Shown in pieces: positions 1 to 7,957 of a stretch of DNA of 43,899 nt (position 1 is the stretch's first letter; each line of letters opens with the position of its first letter). Origin of the DNA: Fibrobacter sp. GTDB taxonomy: Bacteria; Fibrobacterota; Chitinivibrionia; Chitinivibrionales; Chitinispirillaceae. Location: contig JAAYIG010000087.1 of assembly GCA_012523595.1 (NCBI GenBank), forward strand, positions 1 to 43,899, in the 5' to 3' direction. A program made the position numbers and the translations under genes. The notes beneath the pieces were generated by a model that was given only the letters and a program-made list of their open reading frames with translations, was not told where the DNA came from and did no database searches.

Positions 1-103
1 GCATGTCGAATTGCATCATGCTCTACTTTAAAAAATCCACTTTATTAATAAGATATATTAACAACTACAGATTATACCATTTTGGGTGGGAAAAGAGCAA
101 TTG

Positions 104-264
104 AGTCACCTTCCTGTCAAAGCACCTCTCTTACGAATCCGTAACCTGTCATCAATTCAACTATAAAATTCTCAAAAAAATTAACTCCGAGGTAAAAGGA
201 AATTCAGGCAAGTCCATCCAAGTCACGTTTTGTCACAGCAGTTCTTTTAAGAATCCATAACCTG
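104..264. repeat. Imperfect direct repeat pair (~45 bases each)
   Basis: Copy 1 (104-148) and copy 2 (221-264) share the pattern agtcac...tgtca.agca..tct.tta.gaatcc.taacctg with scattered mismatches. On the minus strand both copies translate to a related C-terminal peptide (GYGF followed by V-R-E or L-K-E, then a stop). They could be two decayed 3' gene ends or a non-coding repeat. The similarity is seen directly; the origin is inference. Confidence 0.45.
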
Positions 265-378
265 ATAAAAGTATGAACCTCAAATTCAGGCGTAATCTCA
301 CAGCATAAAATCAGCCCTTTTTCAGCTTAATTAAACCCCCAGGTTGTATAGTTATAGTATTCGGTTTTGAGGTATAAA

Positions 379-421
379 GTGTCCACCAAAGTGTCCACTC
401 GGTGGACACCTGTCCACCAAA
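379..421. promoter_or_regulatory. Cluster of GTGTCCAC sites with 8-base inverted repeat
   Basis: GTGTCCACC lies at 379-387, GTGTCCAC at 391-398, its exact inverse GTGGACAC at 402-409 (3-base spacer), and TGTCCACC at 411-418. The perfect inverted repeat with flanking half-sites looks like either an operator or the end of a lost mobile element. The same octamer occurs once more near the right end, at 42976-42983. No gene starts close downstream that it could obviously control. Confidence 0.4.
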
Positions 422-481
422 ACAGGGGTTTTGAGGGTAATTAAGGGGTAGATTAGAAATGGATAATTTTAGCGGCCAGAA

Positions 482-528
482 ATAAAAAAGGCCTCTAAAT
501 CCTTATTATTCAAGTTTTTAGAAGCCTT
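482..528 (-). terminator. Intrinsic terminator of tRNA-Lys
   Basis: Read on the minus strand, a 12-base-pair stem (517-528 paired with 488-499, one G-T pair) is followed by a run of T (487-482). It begins 8 bases after the tRNA 3' end and fits a Rho-independent terminator for the tRNA transcript. Confidence 0.85.
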
Positions 529-536
529 AAAGTAAG

Positions 537-609
<73 letters not shown>

Positions 610-694
610 AGATTTCAAACAGATCTATAAAATAATATTTGCACCAGCCACTAAAAAAGGATTGTTCAAGTAAGATGCAGTATCGGACCTTTTG

Positions 695-2521
695 CTATAA
701 TCCCACAAAAACCCTCCCCAAAACCACCTGCGGGCTGACCAGCCGGATTATGAAAGGTCTGGAAAGGCCTCTGATGTTTATAACTGACTGATTGTGACCT
801 GTTACCGGTTTCCTGTGCAGAAGACACCCCTTGAGGTTGTAAATCTCGATATTTGAGATTTTTGTAGAGGGATCAGGAAGAATCCGCAGATATCCTCTGT
901 TAAGATGAAAAGAAAAATTTCCGCTGTTTTCAGAGATTGTACGGTGTATTTCTTTCCGGGAACTGACATCCGTTACCTGTGGTCCATCAAAAGTGTAACG
1001 GAAATAATCGAAATCCGCAAAACCTGCCGTGCCGGTGGTATTATAGGTAAATATTGCGATCCGTGATCCTTTCCAGAATCCGAATTTAAGTATGCAGTTT
1101 CCGCCGAGTCTTTGAAACGTTGTACCATCGAGACTATAGTAAAGTGCAGTAATATTGTCCAGATCTATGATTGCCTTAAGCAGGATAACACTGTCTGAAA
1201 ACACGGGTCCGGTTGTAACTTCACCGTCTATCGATGTCCTGACATAGAATGAACCGGAGCTTTTTTCCACACCTATCCAGGAGAATCTGTCATTCATTAT
1301 TGTCAAGCCGGCTATTTGCCCATCTTCCATTCCATTTATATGAAGACTGATGGTTGCTTCTCCTTTACGCCCCATGATTTTTTGTGTCATGGTGTTGGAT
1401 GCACGGTAGACATCGGATGCCATCGATGCTTTAATCCTGAGAAAACCAGGTCTTTCAGTTAAAGAAAACATCGATTCCACGGGGTTATGATTTGTCTGCC
1501 ACTGTAAACCCGGTTCCGGATCGGTAAATTCATCACTTGTCTGCGGGACAGAGATCGGATAAGTTCCATTCACATTGGGTTTTGTGTACGAAAGTACAGG
1601 CTCGCCATTTATCCCGATCTGCGGCCAGTCATCAATCCACTTGACCGGCTGAAGGTGGCAGATGCGACCGATCGCTCCTGTCGACTGAAAATGGATAAAC
1701 CAGGATTCCCCGTTTTCCAGGTCCACCAGACCACCCTGGTGTGGTCCGTTAATGCTGGTTGTCCCCTGTTGCAGTACTTTCCTTGACTCATAAGGGCCAT
1801 AAATACTTCGAGACCGGCACGCCGTCTGCCATCCATTCTCGACTCCACCCTCCGGGATAAACAGGTAATACCATCCATTTCGTTTAAAAATTTTAGTGCC
1901 CTCAGCACAGGGCCCGTCATAAACTTTCTGCCCTTCATCGAGTAACATCCTTCCATCAGGGCTCATCCTGTGAATCCAGATTCCCTGGTTGCAACCCACG
2001 AAGGCATGGCCCAGATATGCACTACCATCATCATCCCAAAAGGGGCATGGATCTTCCCATCCCTTAACAGCCTTGACTGTGTGAATTGTATCCCAAGGTC
2101 CTGCCGGATCCGCAGCACTGCTCATGAACAGACCCTCATCGGGTGTACAGAAATAAACGTAAAAACGACCGTTATAGTAACGTATCGATGGTGCCCAGGA
2201 ACCTTTTCCGTACCTGTCAAAGGTTGAGTACTCCGGGGATATATCAAGACGGCGATATATCCGGGAGATGATTTTCCAGTTGACAAGATCCTTTGAGTGG
2301 AGGACCGGGATACCCATGAAATGGAATTCAGAGCAAACCATGTAAAAGTCAGATCCAACACGGATCAGATCAGGATCGGAGTAATCGGCATTGAGAATGG
2401 GATTTTTGTAGGTTCCGTCACCCTGATCTCCCCATGAAGAGGCTATCGGTGAGGATACTGTACTGAAGAATACAGTGAAAATGACGCAGATACCTGCAAT
2501 ATGGCTTGACTGGAGAGTCAT
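695..2521 (-). CDS. Secreted GH43 glycosidase (xylosidase/arabinofuranosidase type)
   Basis: A 608-residue secreted family 43 glycoside hydrolase, expected to release xylose or arabinose from hemicellulose outside the cytoplasm. Residues 1-28 form a signal peptide. The five-bladed propeller runs from about 37 to 325. The three acidic residues of the family are visible: Asp49 in YSDPD (general base), Asp157 in WEDP (pKa modulator) and Glu207 in CAEGTK (general acid). Residues 330-515 look like the beta-sandwich domain often C-terminal in this family. The last ~75 residues (SNIEIYNLKG, ending GRVFVGL) resemble a type-9-like sorting tail. The start is supported by AAAGGA five bases upstream. It is transcribed away from the DUF488 gene and stands alone. 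The exact sugar specificity cannot be read from sequence. Confidence 0.88.
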   Translation of the reverse strand: MTLQSSHIAGICVIFTVFFSTVSSPIASSWGDQGDGTYKNPILNADYSDPDLIRVGSDFYMVCSEFHFMGIPVLHSKDLVNWKIISRIYRRLDISPEYSTFDRYGKGSWAPSIRYYNGRFYVYFCTPDEGLFMSSAADPAGPWDTIHTVKAVKGWEDPCPFWDDDGSAYLGHAFVGCNQGIWIHRMSPDGRMLLDEGQKVYDGPCAEGTKIFKRNGWYYLFIPEGGVENGWQTACRSRSIYGPYESRKVLQQGTTSINGPHQGGLVDLENGESWFIHFQSTGAIGRICHLQPVKWIDDWPQIGINGEPVLSYTKPNVNGTYPISVPQTSDEFTDPEPGLQWQTNHNPVESMFSLTERPGFLRIKASMASDVYRASNTMTQKIMGRKGEATISLHINGMEDGQIAGLTIMNDRFSWIGVEKSSGSFYVRTSIDGEVTTGPVFSDSVILLKAIIDLDNITALYYSLDGTTFQRLGGNCILKFGFWKGSRIAIFTYNTTGTAGFADFDYFRYTFDGPQVTDVSSRKEIHRTISENSGNFSFHLNRGYLRILPDPSTKISNIEIYNLKGCLLHRKPVTGHNQSVINIRGLSRPFIIRLVSPQVVLGRVFVGL

Positions 2522-2665
2522 CCGGATCCTTTACCGGTAAAAGTATAGAGTAAAAATTAAAAAATAGTATTTATGGCGCAGGCAAGGCGATTGCGTGTGA
2601 CAATAGATATACTTGAGCAGGAATTGTATTTGCTCTCAGTGGGATTAAACCCGGGGCGAACAATA

Positions 2666-3202
2666 ATGACCGAAGGTGAAAAGACCGTAAAAATCTGGAC
2701 TATCGGGCACTCAACACGTACGTTGGATGATTTTATCGATGTGCTCTGGCATTTTAAGATAGTTTTGCTGGATGATGTGCGGTCGTACCCTGGATCAAGA
2801 AAGAATCCTCAGTTCAATAAAGAGATCCTGAGTAAAAGTTTGCCGCAAAAAGGTATTGAATACAGGCATTCAAAAGATCTGGGTGGAAGGCGCAAGAGCA
2901 GGGCAGATTCAAAGAACCTGGCCTGGAGAAATCCCATGTTTCGGGGATATGCTGATTACATGGAGAGTGAGGTGTTTTTGAAGGGTATAAATGATCTGAT
3001 GGAAGCAGCTTACGAAAAGAGAACTGTGGTTATGTGTTCTGAGCTTCTGTGGTGGAGATGTCACCGGTCGATGATAGCAGATTATCTGAAAGTGAATGGA
3101 TTTGAGGTGATTCATATTTTTAACAAGAGCAAGGTTGTACGGCATCCGTTTACTTCTGTGGCGAAAGTTGTTAATGGAAAGATTTATTATGTGAAGAAGT
3201 AA
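2666..3202 (+). CDS. DUF488 family protein
   Basis: A 178-residue cytoplasmic protein of the DUF488 family, whose biochemical role is not established. Family marks are the N-terminal IWTIGHSTRT strand-turn, LLDDVRSYPGSR, the central DLGGRRK, and the C-terminal CSELLWWRCHR motif with conserved Cys, Glu and Cys-His-Arg. The open frame begins at 2573, but its first 31 residues fall before the conserved domain and look unlike it; the internal ATG at 2666 puts the family start (KIWTIGHST) near the N-terminus. No strong Shine-Dalgarno precedes either start. It is divergent from the GH43 gene, and no partner gene is evident. Confidence 0.85.
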   Translation: MTEGEKTVKIWTIGHSTRTLDDFIDVLWHFKIVLLDDVRSYPGSRKNPQFNKEILSKSLPQKGIEYRHSKDLGGRRKSRADSKNLAWRNPMFRGYADYMESEVFLKGINDLMEAAYEKRTVVMCSELLWWRCHRSMIADYLKVNGFEVIHIFNKSKVVRHPFTSVAKVVNGKIYYVKK

Positions 3203-3211
3203 TATCCCTTG

Positions 3212-3234
3212 TCATTCCTGTAAAAGCAGGAAAT
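3212..3234. repeat. Short dispersed-repeat-like hairpin
   Basis: TTCCTG (3215-3220) and CAGGAA (3227-3232) form a 6-base-pair hairpin around TAAAAG, preceded by GTCA. The layout resembles the widespread GTCATTCC...GGAAT intergenic hairpin repeats, such as Neisseria dRS3-like elements. It sits 10 bases after the DUF488 stop and might also help end that transcript, although no T run follows. Only one copy was noticed in this window. Confidence 0.4.
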
Positions 3235-3395
3235 CATATATTAAAACATAAGAAAATGGTAGGGGCCGTGCAGACTGTCTCAGAATAGGAATATGATTTT
3301 GGGCGGCTGCCGCAGACGGCACCGGGATGCTTTCTGTCCTTCCTGTTGGGCAGGCATCACCTTCCGGCTCGTCGTTCCTGAAACTACCTTGTCAA

Positions 3396-3861
3396 TTAAA
3401 GCTCGGTTTTATACCTCTTTCCAGCATCTATATCTCTAATAAACAAACCAGATATGTTTCTGCCTGCAGGATTTTTTGTACTGTACTTTCTTCCTGCAAT
3501 ATCATAAACATTGTATTCAGCATTTGGCTTGCGATAAATAACAGGTAAGCTCGTCAGGTGCCCGGCAGAAACAGAAATATCATCTGTAATAACCACCAGT
3601 GTATAACTGAATTTGCTGCTGGAATATAAAGGATGGCTAATTGTTAATTTACTCTCTCCGGTTCCGGTTTTATTGATGATTATCTCTCCTTCTGTTCCTT
3701 TTTCAACACCGATAATGTCAGGATTGCTGTTATGCAGAACAATATCGGATGATGCACCCGCAAAATTTCCAAGTTTGTCACGGATAAGGATTTTGACAAT
3801 GAGAATTTTTGTTAACAATCAGCACTGTAAGAATTGATGTAACGATTAGTGCCCTGTTCAT
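3396..3861 (-). pseudogene. Frameshifted remnant of a small secreted protein with sorting-type tail
   Basis: An ATG at 3861 opens a signal-peptide-like stretch (MNRALIVTSILTVLIV) that hits a stop after 27 codons. An overlapping frame then continues to 3396 with an Ig-like strand pattern (LIRDKLGNFAG, HNSNPDIIGVEKG, TGTGESKLTISHP) and a C-terminal segment YNVYDIAGRKYS...GLFIRD, typical of type-9-like sorting tails. Losing one A from either nearby A run (AAAAA or CAAAAT on the minus strand) would join the two parts. Even joined, the product (~155 residues) lacks any catalytic domain, so it is either an internally deleted hydrolase gene or a small secreted protein with a recent frameshift or sequencing error. 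Confidence 0.55.
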
Positions 3862-4109
3862 ACCGCTTCCCGCAGCCCAAAGTGCTGTTTACGTCTTCCA
3901 GGGTGAGTATTTTTGAGCAAAGCTATAGGCTGTCTTAATTATAAGTAATATTATGCTATTTAGACAAGCATATTATATTGAGTTGCCATTAATCATAATC
4001 AAACATCGCTCTGGTTTCAGTAATAACCTGAATTGCTGCAGGAGAATCTTTCATATGTTCCAAATCCCCGAATAACATCAACTTTCTTCCGGATGTATTT
4101 TTCCAAAGT

Positions 4110-4658
4110 ATGAGCAACAAGGAACCCCTCCCCCCATCAAGGTTTCCCGATCGTCCAATCGAACAGGCTGAAGGAAAGTGGTGGATAGCAAAGGTTAAGG
4201 CTCGCCAGGAAAAGAAGCTTGCATTCGATTTTGTCGCTGCAGGAGTCGAGTACTATCTTCCCCTCTATAAGAAAGTATACACCCGCCCGGGAGAAACCAC
4301 CCGCAAGCGTATCTTTACACTTCCCCTGTTTCCCGGATATATTGTTTTTGCTCAGGACACCCCTCAGAATATATACCGCACCGGAAGAGTGGCGCAGTTG
4401 ATCGAGGTGCGTAATCAGAGCCGGTTTATAAAAGAGATCTCGGCAATTTACTCAGCCCTGGAGGGCGGGATGGCGGTTATGCCTCTGGAGGAGGGCTTTG
4501 AGGTTGAGGAGGATGTGGAGGTAGTGTCCGGACTTTTAAGAGGCATAAAGGGAAAGATTGCGGAGATCAGAAATTCCCGTTATTTGATGCTTGAAGTGGA
4601 GGGACTTGGAAAGGCACTGGTAAAGGTAGATATGCGGAGTGTAAAGAAACTAGCCTGA
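4110..4658 (+). CDS. NusG/RfaH-family transcription antitermination paralogue
   Basis: A 182-residue NusG-like protein. Residues 22-120 form the NGN domain (KWWIAKVKARQEKK at the start, then GVEYYLPLYKK and LFPGYIVF), which binds RNA polymerase. Residues 130-182 form the KOW-bearing C-terminal domain (SGLLRGIKGKIAEIR). The essential nusG normally sits between secE and rplK; this copy has neither neighbour, so it is a specialised paralogue of the RfaH, UpxY or LoaP kind, which usually act on one long operon such as a polysaccharide cluster. No such operon follows on this strand, as argC downstream is convergent. No clear Shine-Dalgarno precedes the ATG, so the start is uncertain. Confidence 0.85.
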   Translation: MSNKEPLPPSRFPDRPIEQAEGKWWIAKVKARQEKKLAFDFVAAGVEYYLPLYKKVYTRPGETTRKRIFTLPLFPGYIVFAQDTPQNIYRTGRVAQLIEVRNQSRFIKEISAIYSALEGGMAVMPLEEGFEVEEDVEVVSGLLRGIKGKIAEIRNSRYLMLEVEGLGKALVKVDMRSVKKLA

Positions 4659-4773
4659 TTCGCACGAAAAGAAATTCCTGATTTAACCAGTGAAAGAAAT
4701 TTTCTTAATCGTATATGAAGAATCAATGCAATAGACAGTTCGGATAAAAACAAAGCCAGATAGCCTGAAATTA

Positions 4774-5721
4774 TCAACTTAAAAGGCCGGCAGTTTCCTC
4801 CAGGCCTAATGCGATATTCATGTTCTGGACAGCAGCACCTGATGCGCCTTTGCCAAGGTTGTCGAATCTGGCCATCACTACGATATGCATGTCACTGCCG
4901 AACACAAAAAGATCCAGCATGTTGGTTTCATTGCACTTAACGGGAGACAAAAACCCATTATCGAGGATCTGTTCCTGGTCTAAAGGCAACACCCTGATAA
5001 AAGGCTCTGAATCGAAATAAGAGGAAAGTACCCCATGCACATCCTCTACCGACACATTCTTCTTTAGCAGTTTTGTATTAAGAGGAATGCTTACTACCAT
5101 GCCATTATAAAAACTTCCCACAACCGGAAGGAAAAGCGGGGGATCCTGCAAAGCGGTGTATTTCTGCATCTCCGGAATATGCTTATGCCTGAGTGTAAGG
5201 GCATAGTGCATAGGTGGTCTGATTTCTTCGGCATTTTGAGGGTCCTGATACCGGGCTATCATCTTTTTCCCCCCGCCACTATACCCGGTCAGAGAATAGC
5301 AAACGGCTGGATAATCTTCACCAACTATCCCAGCAGCCCTTAACGGAACCATGGAAATAACAAAACCTGTTGCATGGCACCCCGGGTTGGAAATCCGTTT
5401 TGCTGTCCGAAGCACTTCTCTTTGCTCTCTGCTCAATTCAGGCATTCCATACACCCAATCAGGAGCAGTCCTGAAAGCAGTGCTGGCATCGATAACTTTA
5501 GTCTTCGGATTGGTTATAAGCGATGAAGATTCTCTTGCGGCCTGGTCTGGAAGACAGAAAATTACAGCATCTGCATTATTAAGAAACTCAGTTTTAGTGG
5601 CAATATCTTTTCTTTTTTCTGAGGGAATCTCAAGCAGCTCAATGTCTTTTCTGGGCCTGAGTCTTTCCAGAATTCTAAGCCCGGTTGTCCCTTCCTGACC
5701 ATCGATAAAAACTGTTGCCAT
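4774..5721 (-). CDS. argC: N-acetyl-gamma-glutamyl-phosphate reductase (ArgC, type 2)
   Basis: A 315-residue cytoplasmic enzyme that reduces N-acetyl-glutamyl-5-phosphate to the semialdehyde with NADPH, the third step of arginine synthesis. The N-terminal strand and loop MATVFIDGQEGTTGLRI is the nucleotide-binding start of the short type 2 class. The catalytic Cys lies in SNPGCHATGF. Length fits the type 2 class (about 310), shorter than type 1 (about 340). The ATG at 5721 is chosen because GGAG sits five bases upstream; the frame could extend six codons further. No other arg gene is adjacent, so it is probably a single transcription unit, convergent with the NusG paralogue. Confidence 0.95.
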   Translation of the reverse strand: MATVFIDGQEGTTGLRILERLRPRKDIELLEIPSEKRKDIATKTEFLNNADAVIFCLPDQAARESSSLITNPKTKVIDASTAFRTAPDWVYGMPELSREQREVLRTAKRISNPGCHATGFVISMVPLRAAGIVGEDYPAVCYSLTGYSGGGKKMIARYQDPQNAEEIRPPMHYALTLRHKHIPEMQKYTALQDPPLFLPVVGSFYNGMVVSIPLNTKLLKKNVSVEDVHGVLSSYFDSEPFIRVLPLDQEQILDNGFLSPVKCNETNMLDLFVFGSDMHIVVMARFDNLGKGASGAAVQNMNIALGLEETAGLLS

Positions 5722-5834
5722 AACATCTCCATCTTGCAATGATAAGCTTTAAAAATCGTATTTTCCGGCGGAAGGGTCAAATGGTTATTCTTGAATATGA
5801 CAGGATTCTTTTATTTCTCAACAAGTTGTATCTT

Positions 5835-5863
5835 TTGAAGTGACAAGGAGTTACATGTATACA
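5835..5863 (+). promoter_or_regulatory. Candidate sigma-70-type promoter of a small RNA
   Basis: TTGAAG (5835-5840) and TATACA (5858-5863) are separated by exactly 17 bases; each matches four of six consensus positions. Transcription would begin near 5870 and end at the terminator around 6010. Both flanking protein genes are on the minus strand, so no known gene needs this promoter. Confidence 0.35.
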
Positions 5864-5869
5864 GTATCG

Positions 5870-6010
5870 GGGAGAAAAAAATCCGCTTGCGTCTTTTTCC
5901 TAAACGGGTTATATTATAAGTACCTCTTATTTTTCCTACCTGCAAGGCCCTCTTGCAGTATTTTGGGTGAAGCGGAAGCGCCGGGTCTCGTACCCGGCGG
6001 TTCTTTTTTT
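5870..6010 (+). ncRNA. Candidate structured small RNA (~140 nt)
   Basis: The stretch lies between a promoter-like pair and a strong intrinsic terminator. It contains a perfect 7-base-pair hairpin (CTGCAAG 5940-5946, CTTGCAG 5952-5958) followed by the terminator stem. No open frame fits inside this transcript: the nearby 67-codon frame starts in the promoter and ends past the terminator. No known RNA family was recognised. Support is structural only. Confidence 0.3.
5979..6010 (+). terminator. Strong intrinsic terminator without an upstream gene
   Basis: CGCCGGGT (5979-5986) pairs perfectly with ACCCGGCG (5992-5999) around a 5-base loop, then GTTC and a run of seven T end at 6010. It acts on plus-strand transcripts, yet no plus-strand protein gene lies between the argC 3' side and here. 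Confidence 0.8.
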
Positions 6011-6026
6011 AAGACTGTGTACCACA

Positions 6027-6066
6027 GAACGACAATACGATAGAACGACAACGCGACAACACGAGA
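6027..6066. repeat. Low-complexity ACGACAA-type tract
   Basis: ACGACAA-like units recur four times in about 40 bases (ACGACAA, ACGACAA, GCGACAA and variants). It is a short degenerate tandem repeat in an intergenic region with no evident function. Confidence 0.5.
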
Positions 6067-6141
6067 GTAAGTACCCAGTTCACCTATGGATCTGGAACAA
6101 ACGATTCTGGATTATTCTCTAGAGGAAATCTGAGTAGGAAC

Positions 6142-6178
6142 AATCGATATCGATGCCGATGCCGATACCGATATTCGA
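6142..6178. repeat. Degenerate hexamer tract (CGATGC/CGATAC)
   Basis: CGATAT, CGATGC, CGATGC, CGATAC and CGATAT units follow one another directly. It is a short microsatellite-like tract just downstream of the M50 protease stop on the minus strand, with no evident function. Confidence 0.55.
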
Positions 6179-6201
6179 ACCGGACTCACTGAGCAAATCT
6201 A

Positions 6202-7359
6202 TTATTCGTTTCTATTATCTTTGGAAACACTTTCCTCCTCGAGGTCGAGTTTCAGAGCCAGAAAGCGCATCAGATCTCTCATGGCGACCATCCCTACCAG
6301 TCTTCCTCCATGGTCAACCACCATAAGCCTTGAGCTGCCTGTTCTGTTCATAAGAGAAAGTGCCTTCAGAGCATCTTCATCGATTGAGATAGTATTGTCA
6401 GTGGAGCATGGTTTAGCCAGTTCATCAACTGTGTGATGATTCCATTCCTCCCTGGGAATATTCCTGACATCGTTGATATTTACGCATGAAAGAGGTTTGG
6501 AATCTTTAACAACCGGGAACATCTTGTAGTGGTACTTGTAGATAAAGTCCTCGACCAGATGATCCACAGTGGTGTCGGCAGCAACTGTAACGGGCTCCTC
6601 TTTCATGAATCGTCTCACCGACTCTCCCTCCAGGGCATCCCTGACAAGCACATTCTGGTAGGACATTTTAGAGGCACTTCTGAGAAAAAGCCCGATAAGA
6701 GCCCACCAGATTCCCCCTATGAGTCCTCCGCCCAGTACAGAAAACACCCCCAGGAAAATCAGGAAGAGGCCGAAAGCGGAACCGACTCCGGAGGCCACTT
6801 TTGTTGCCCAGCGAAGATTTCCTTTCCATCTCCAGAGCACAGAGCGAAATACTCTCCCACCATCAAGAGGAAAAGCCGGAAGCAGATTAAAACCGGCTAA
6901 AATAAGGTTGATGGTTCCCAGGTAGCTTAGCACCAGACTTGGAGGCCTTGCCAGGATTCCCCGGGTGAAAGAGAGGAGTGCAAAACAGAGAGCCCCTACG
7001 CCGATACTTGCCAGGGGTCCGGCAATGGCCATCAGAAATTCCGCCCTGGGGCTCGCAGGCTCATCATCCATCTCAGCCACTCCGCCGAAAATAAAGAGGG
7101 TGATTCCTTTCATGGGGAGGCCGAAACGACGGGCCACAAGGGAGTGGCAAAGCTCGTGGAAAATTATAGACCCGAAGAGTCCAATTGCCCCCAGAACCCC
7201 TAAAACCCAGTAGGTTGATGGTGAGAGAGTGCGGTCGTAGAGGGGAAAGACCCCCTGGGCCAGGGACCAGACGATAAGCAGGGCGATGATAATCCAGCTT
7301 GTATCGATACGGACTTCAAAACCGAGAAGTTTAAATAGAGTGAATCGGGTTCCAAACAT
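6202..7359 (-). CDS. Site-2-protease-family (M50) metalloprotease with CBS pair
   Basis: A 385-residue inner-membrane zinc protease of the SpoIVFB/Rip3-like branch of family M50, which cleaves substrates within the membrane. The metal-binding HELCH motif is at 68-72 in a transmembrane helix, and the third ligand region FPLDGGR is at 164-169. About five to six membrane segments fill residues 20-228. Two CBS motifs follow (about 245-300 and 315-370), which in relatives bind adenine nucleotides and control activity. A good Shine-Dalgarno (AGGAGG) precedes the ATG. It is transcribed alone. The substrate cannot be inferred from neighbours. Confidence 0.92.
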   Translation of the reverse strand: MFGTRFTLFKLLGFEVRIDTSWIIIALLIVWSLAQGVFPLYDRTLSPSTYWVLGVLGAIGLFGSIIFHELCHSLVARRFGLPMKGITLFIFGGVAEMDDEPASPRAEFLMAIAGPLASIGVGALCFALLSFTRGILARPPSLVLSYLGTINLILAGFNLLPAFPLDGGRVFRSVLWRWKGNLRWATKVASGVGSAFGLFLIFLGVFSVLGGGLIGGIWWALIGLFLRSASKMSYQNVLVRDALEGESVRRFMKEEPVTVAADTTVDHLVEDFIYKYHYKMFPVVKDSKPLSCVNINDVRNIPREEWNHHTVDELAKPCSTDNTISIDEDALKALSLMNRTGSSRLMVVDHGGRLVGMVAMRDLMRFLALKLDLEEESVSKDNRNE

Positions 7360-7450
7360 GTGCCCTCCTTGAGCATAGAGAAAGGCATTCCGCCCTGAAG
7401 CCTGTTTACTATAATGATAGAAAGCAAAGGAGGTGCCACGGACGGGGGCA

Positions 7451-7575
7451 GGGGACGGACTATGTTTTTGCTTTTAAGGATTCTGTTCACAGATTCACCT
7501 TGTAGATAAAATTGTGATATATGGTCTTAATTCATGTGAAATCAAGGGTTTATGTTGTTGGATCGGTGATGACGG
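7451..7575 (+). repeat. Intergenic repeat, copy A
   Basis: It begins with the shared head ggggacggactatg, followed by a T/A-rich part ending cttttaag. The 31 bases at 7448-7478 are identical to 7742-7772 in copy B. Further on, cacagattcacc and a gaaatcaagggtttat-like segment also match copy B, with large internal differences, so copy A is a shorter diverged version. Confidence 0.7.
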
Positions 7576-7744
7576 GGATAGAATAGCAATTTAAGACTCA
7601 AATTGATCGATAACAGTTTCGCTCCGGAGATAACTTAAGGACACTGCCTTTTTAGGCTGTAAGGCTAATCTCTTCTAGGAAGATGAAAGCATGAATTAAG
7701 TCTTAACTCAAGCAATTTCAAGGTGTTATGTCTCTCAATGGGCA

Positions 7745-7957
7745 GGGGACGGACTATGTTTTTGCTTTTAAGCATTAGGTGCCCGGGGTCACTGTGTCAC
7801 CTCTGGGGTAACGAAAAGACTTAACCGCTTAAGTCACAGATTCACCCTTAACCACCAAAGAATACCCTAGTTGCAGGTGGACTATTTATTAGTTGATCAC
7901 GTTTCATCAGGTGCCTTATCTCAGGAAAAATCAAAGATTTATCATAATGGATGAGTT
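7745..7957 (+). repeat. Intergenic repeat, copy B
   Basis: This is the longest copy. After the shared head it continues with a GC-rich part containing gtcactgtgtcacctctgggg that aligns closely with copy C, then cacagattcaccc and aaaatcaaagatttat segments shared with copy A. Copy C starts right at its end, making a tandem layout. The head resembles terminal sequences found near IS200-like (Y1/RAYT) elements, but no transposase gene is present here. Confidence 0.7.

Larger units (their letters stand above)
1..480. other. Left-edge non-coding stretch
   Basis: No convincing open reading frame was found in about 480 bases of AT-rich DNA. The stretch holds an imperfect direct repeat (104-148 and 221-264) and a cluster of GTGTCCAC sites (379-421), both listed separately. 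It may be decayed gene sequence, because read on the minus strand both repeat copies end in similar short peptides (GYGFVREVL and GYGFLKELL) followed by a stop. Confidence 0.5.
5722..6201. other. Intergenic region between argC and the M50 protease
   Basis: About 480 bases without a convincing protein gene. It holds a plus-strand promoter-like pair (5835-5863), a hairpin-rich stretch ending in a strong plus-strand terminator (5979-6010), and two low-complexity tracts (6027-6066 and 6142-6178). A 67-codon frame at 5840-6043 runs straight through the terminator and is not accepted as a gene. Confidence 0.6.

Noticed and set aside
5840-6043. 67-codon plus-strand frame
   Set aside because: It crosses a strong intrinsic terminator, includes low-complexity DNA and has no family resemblance, despite an AAGGAG near an internal ATG.
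6142-6178. Short regular repeats as a CRISPR-like array
   Set aside because: Units are six bases and contiguous with no spacers; no cas gene is present.
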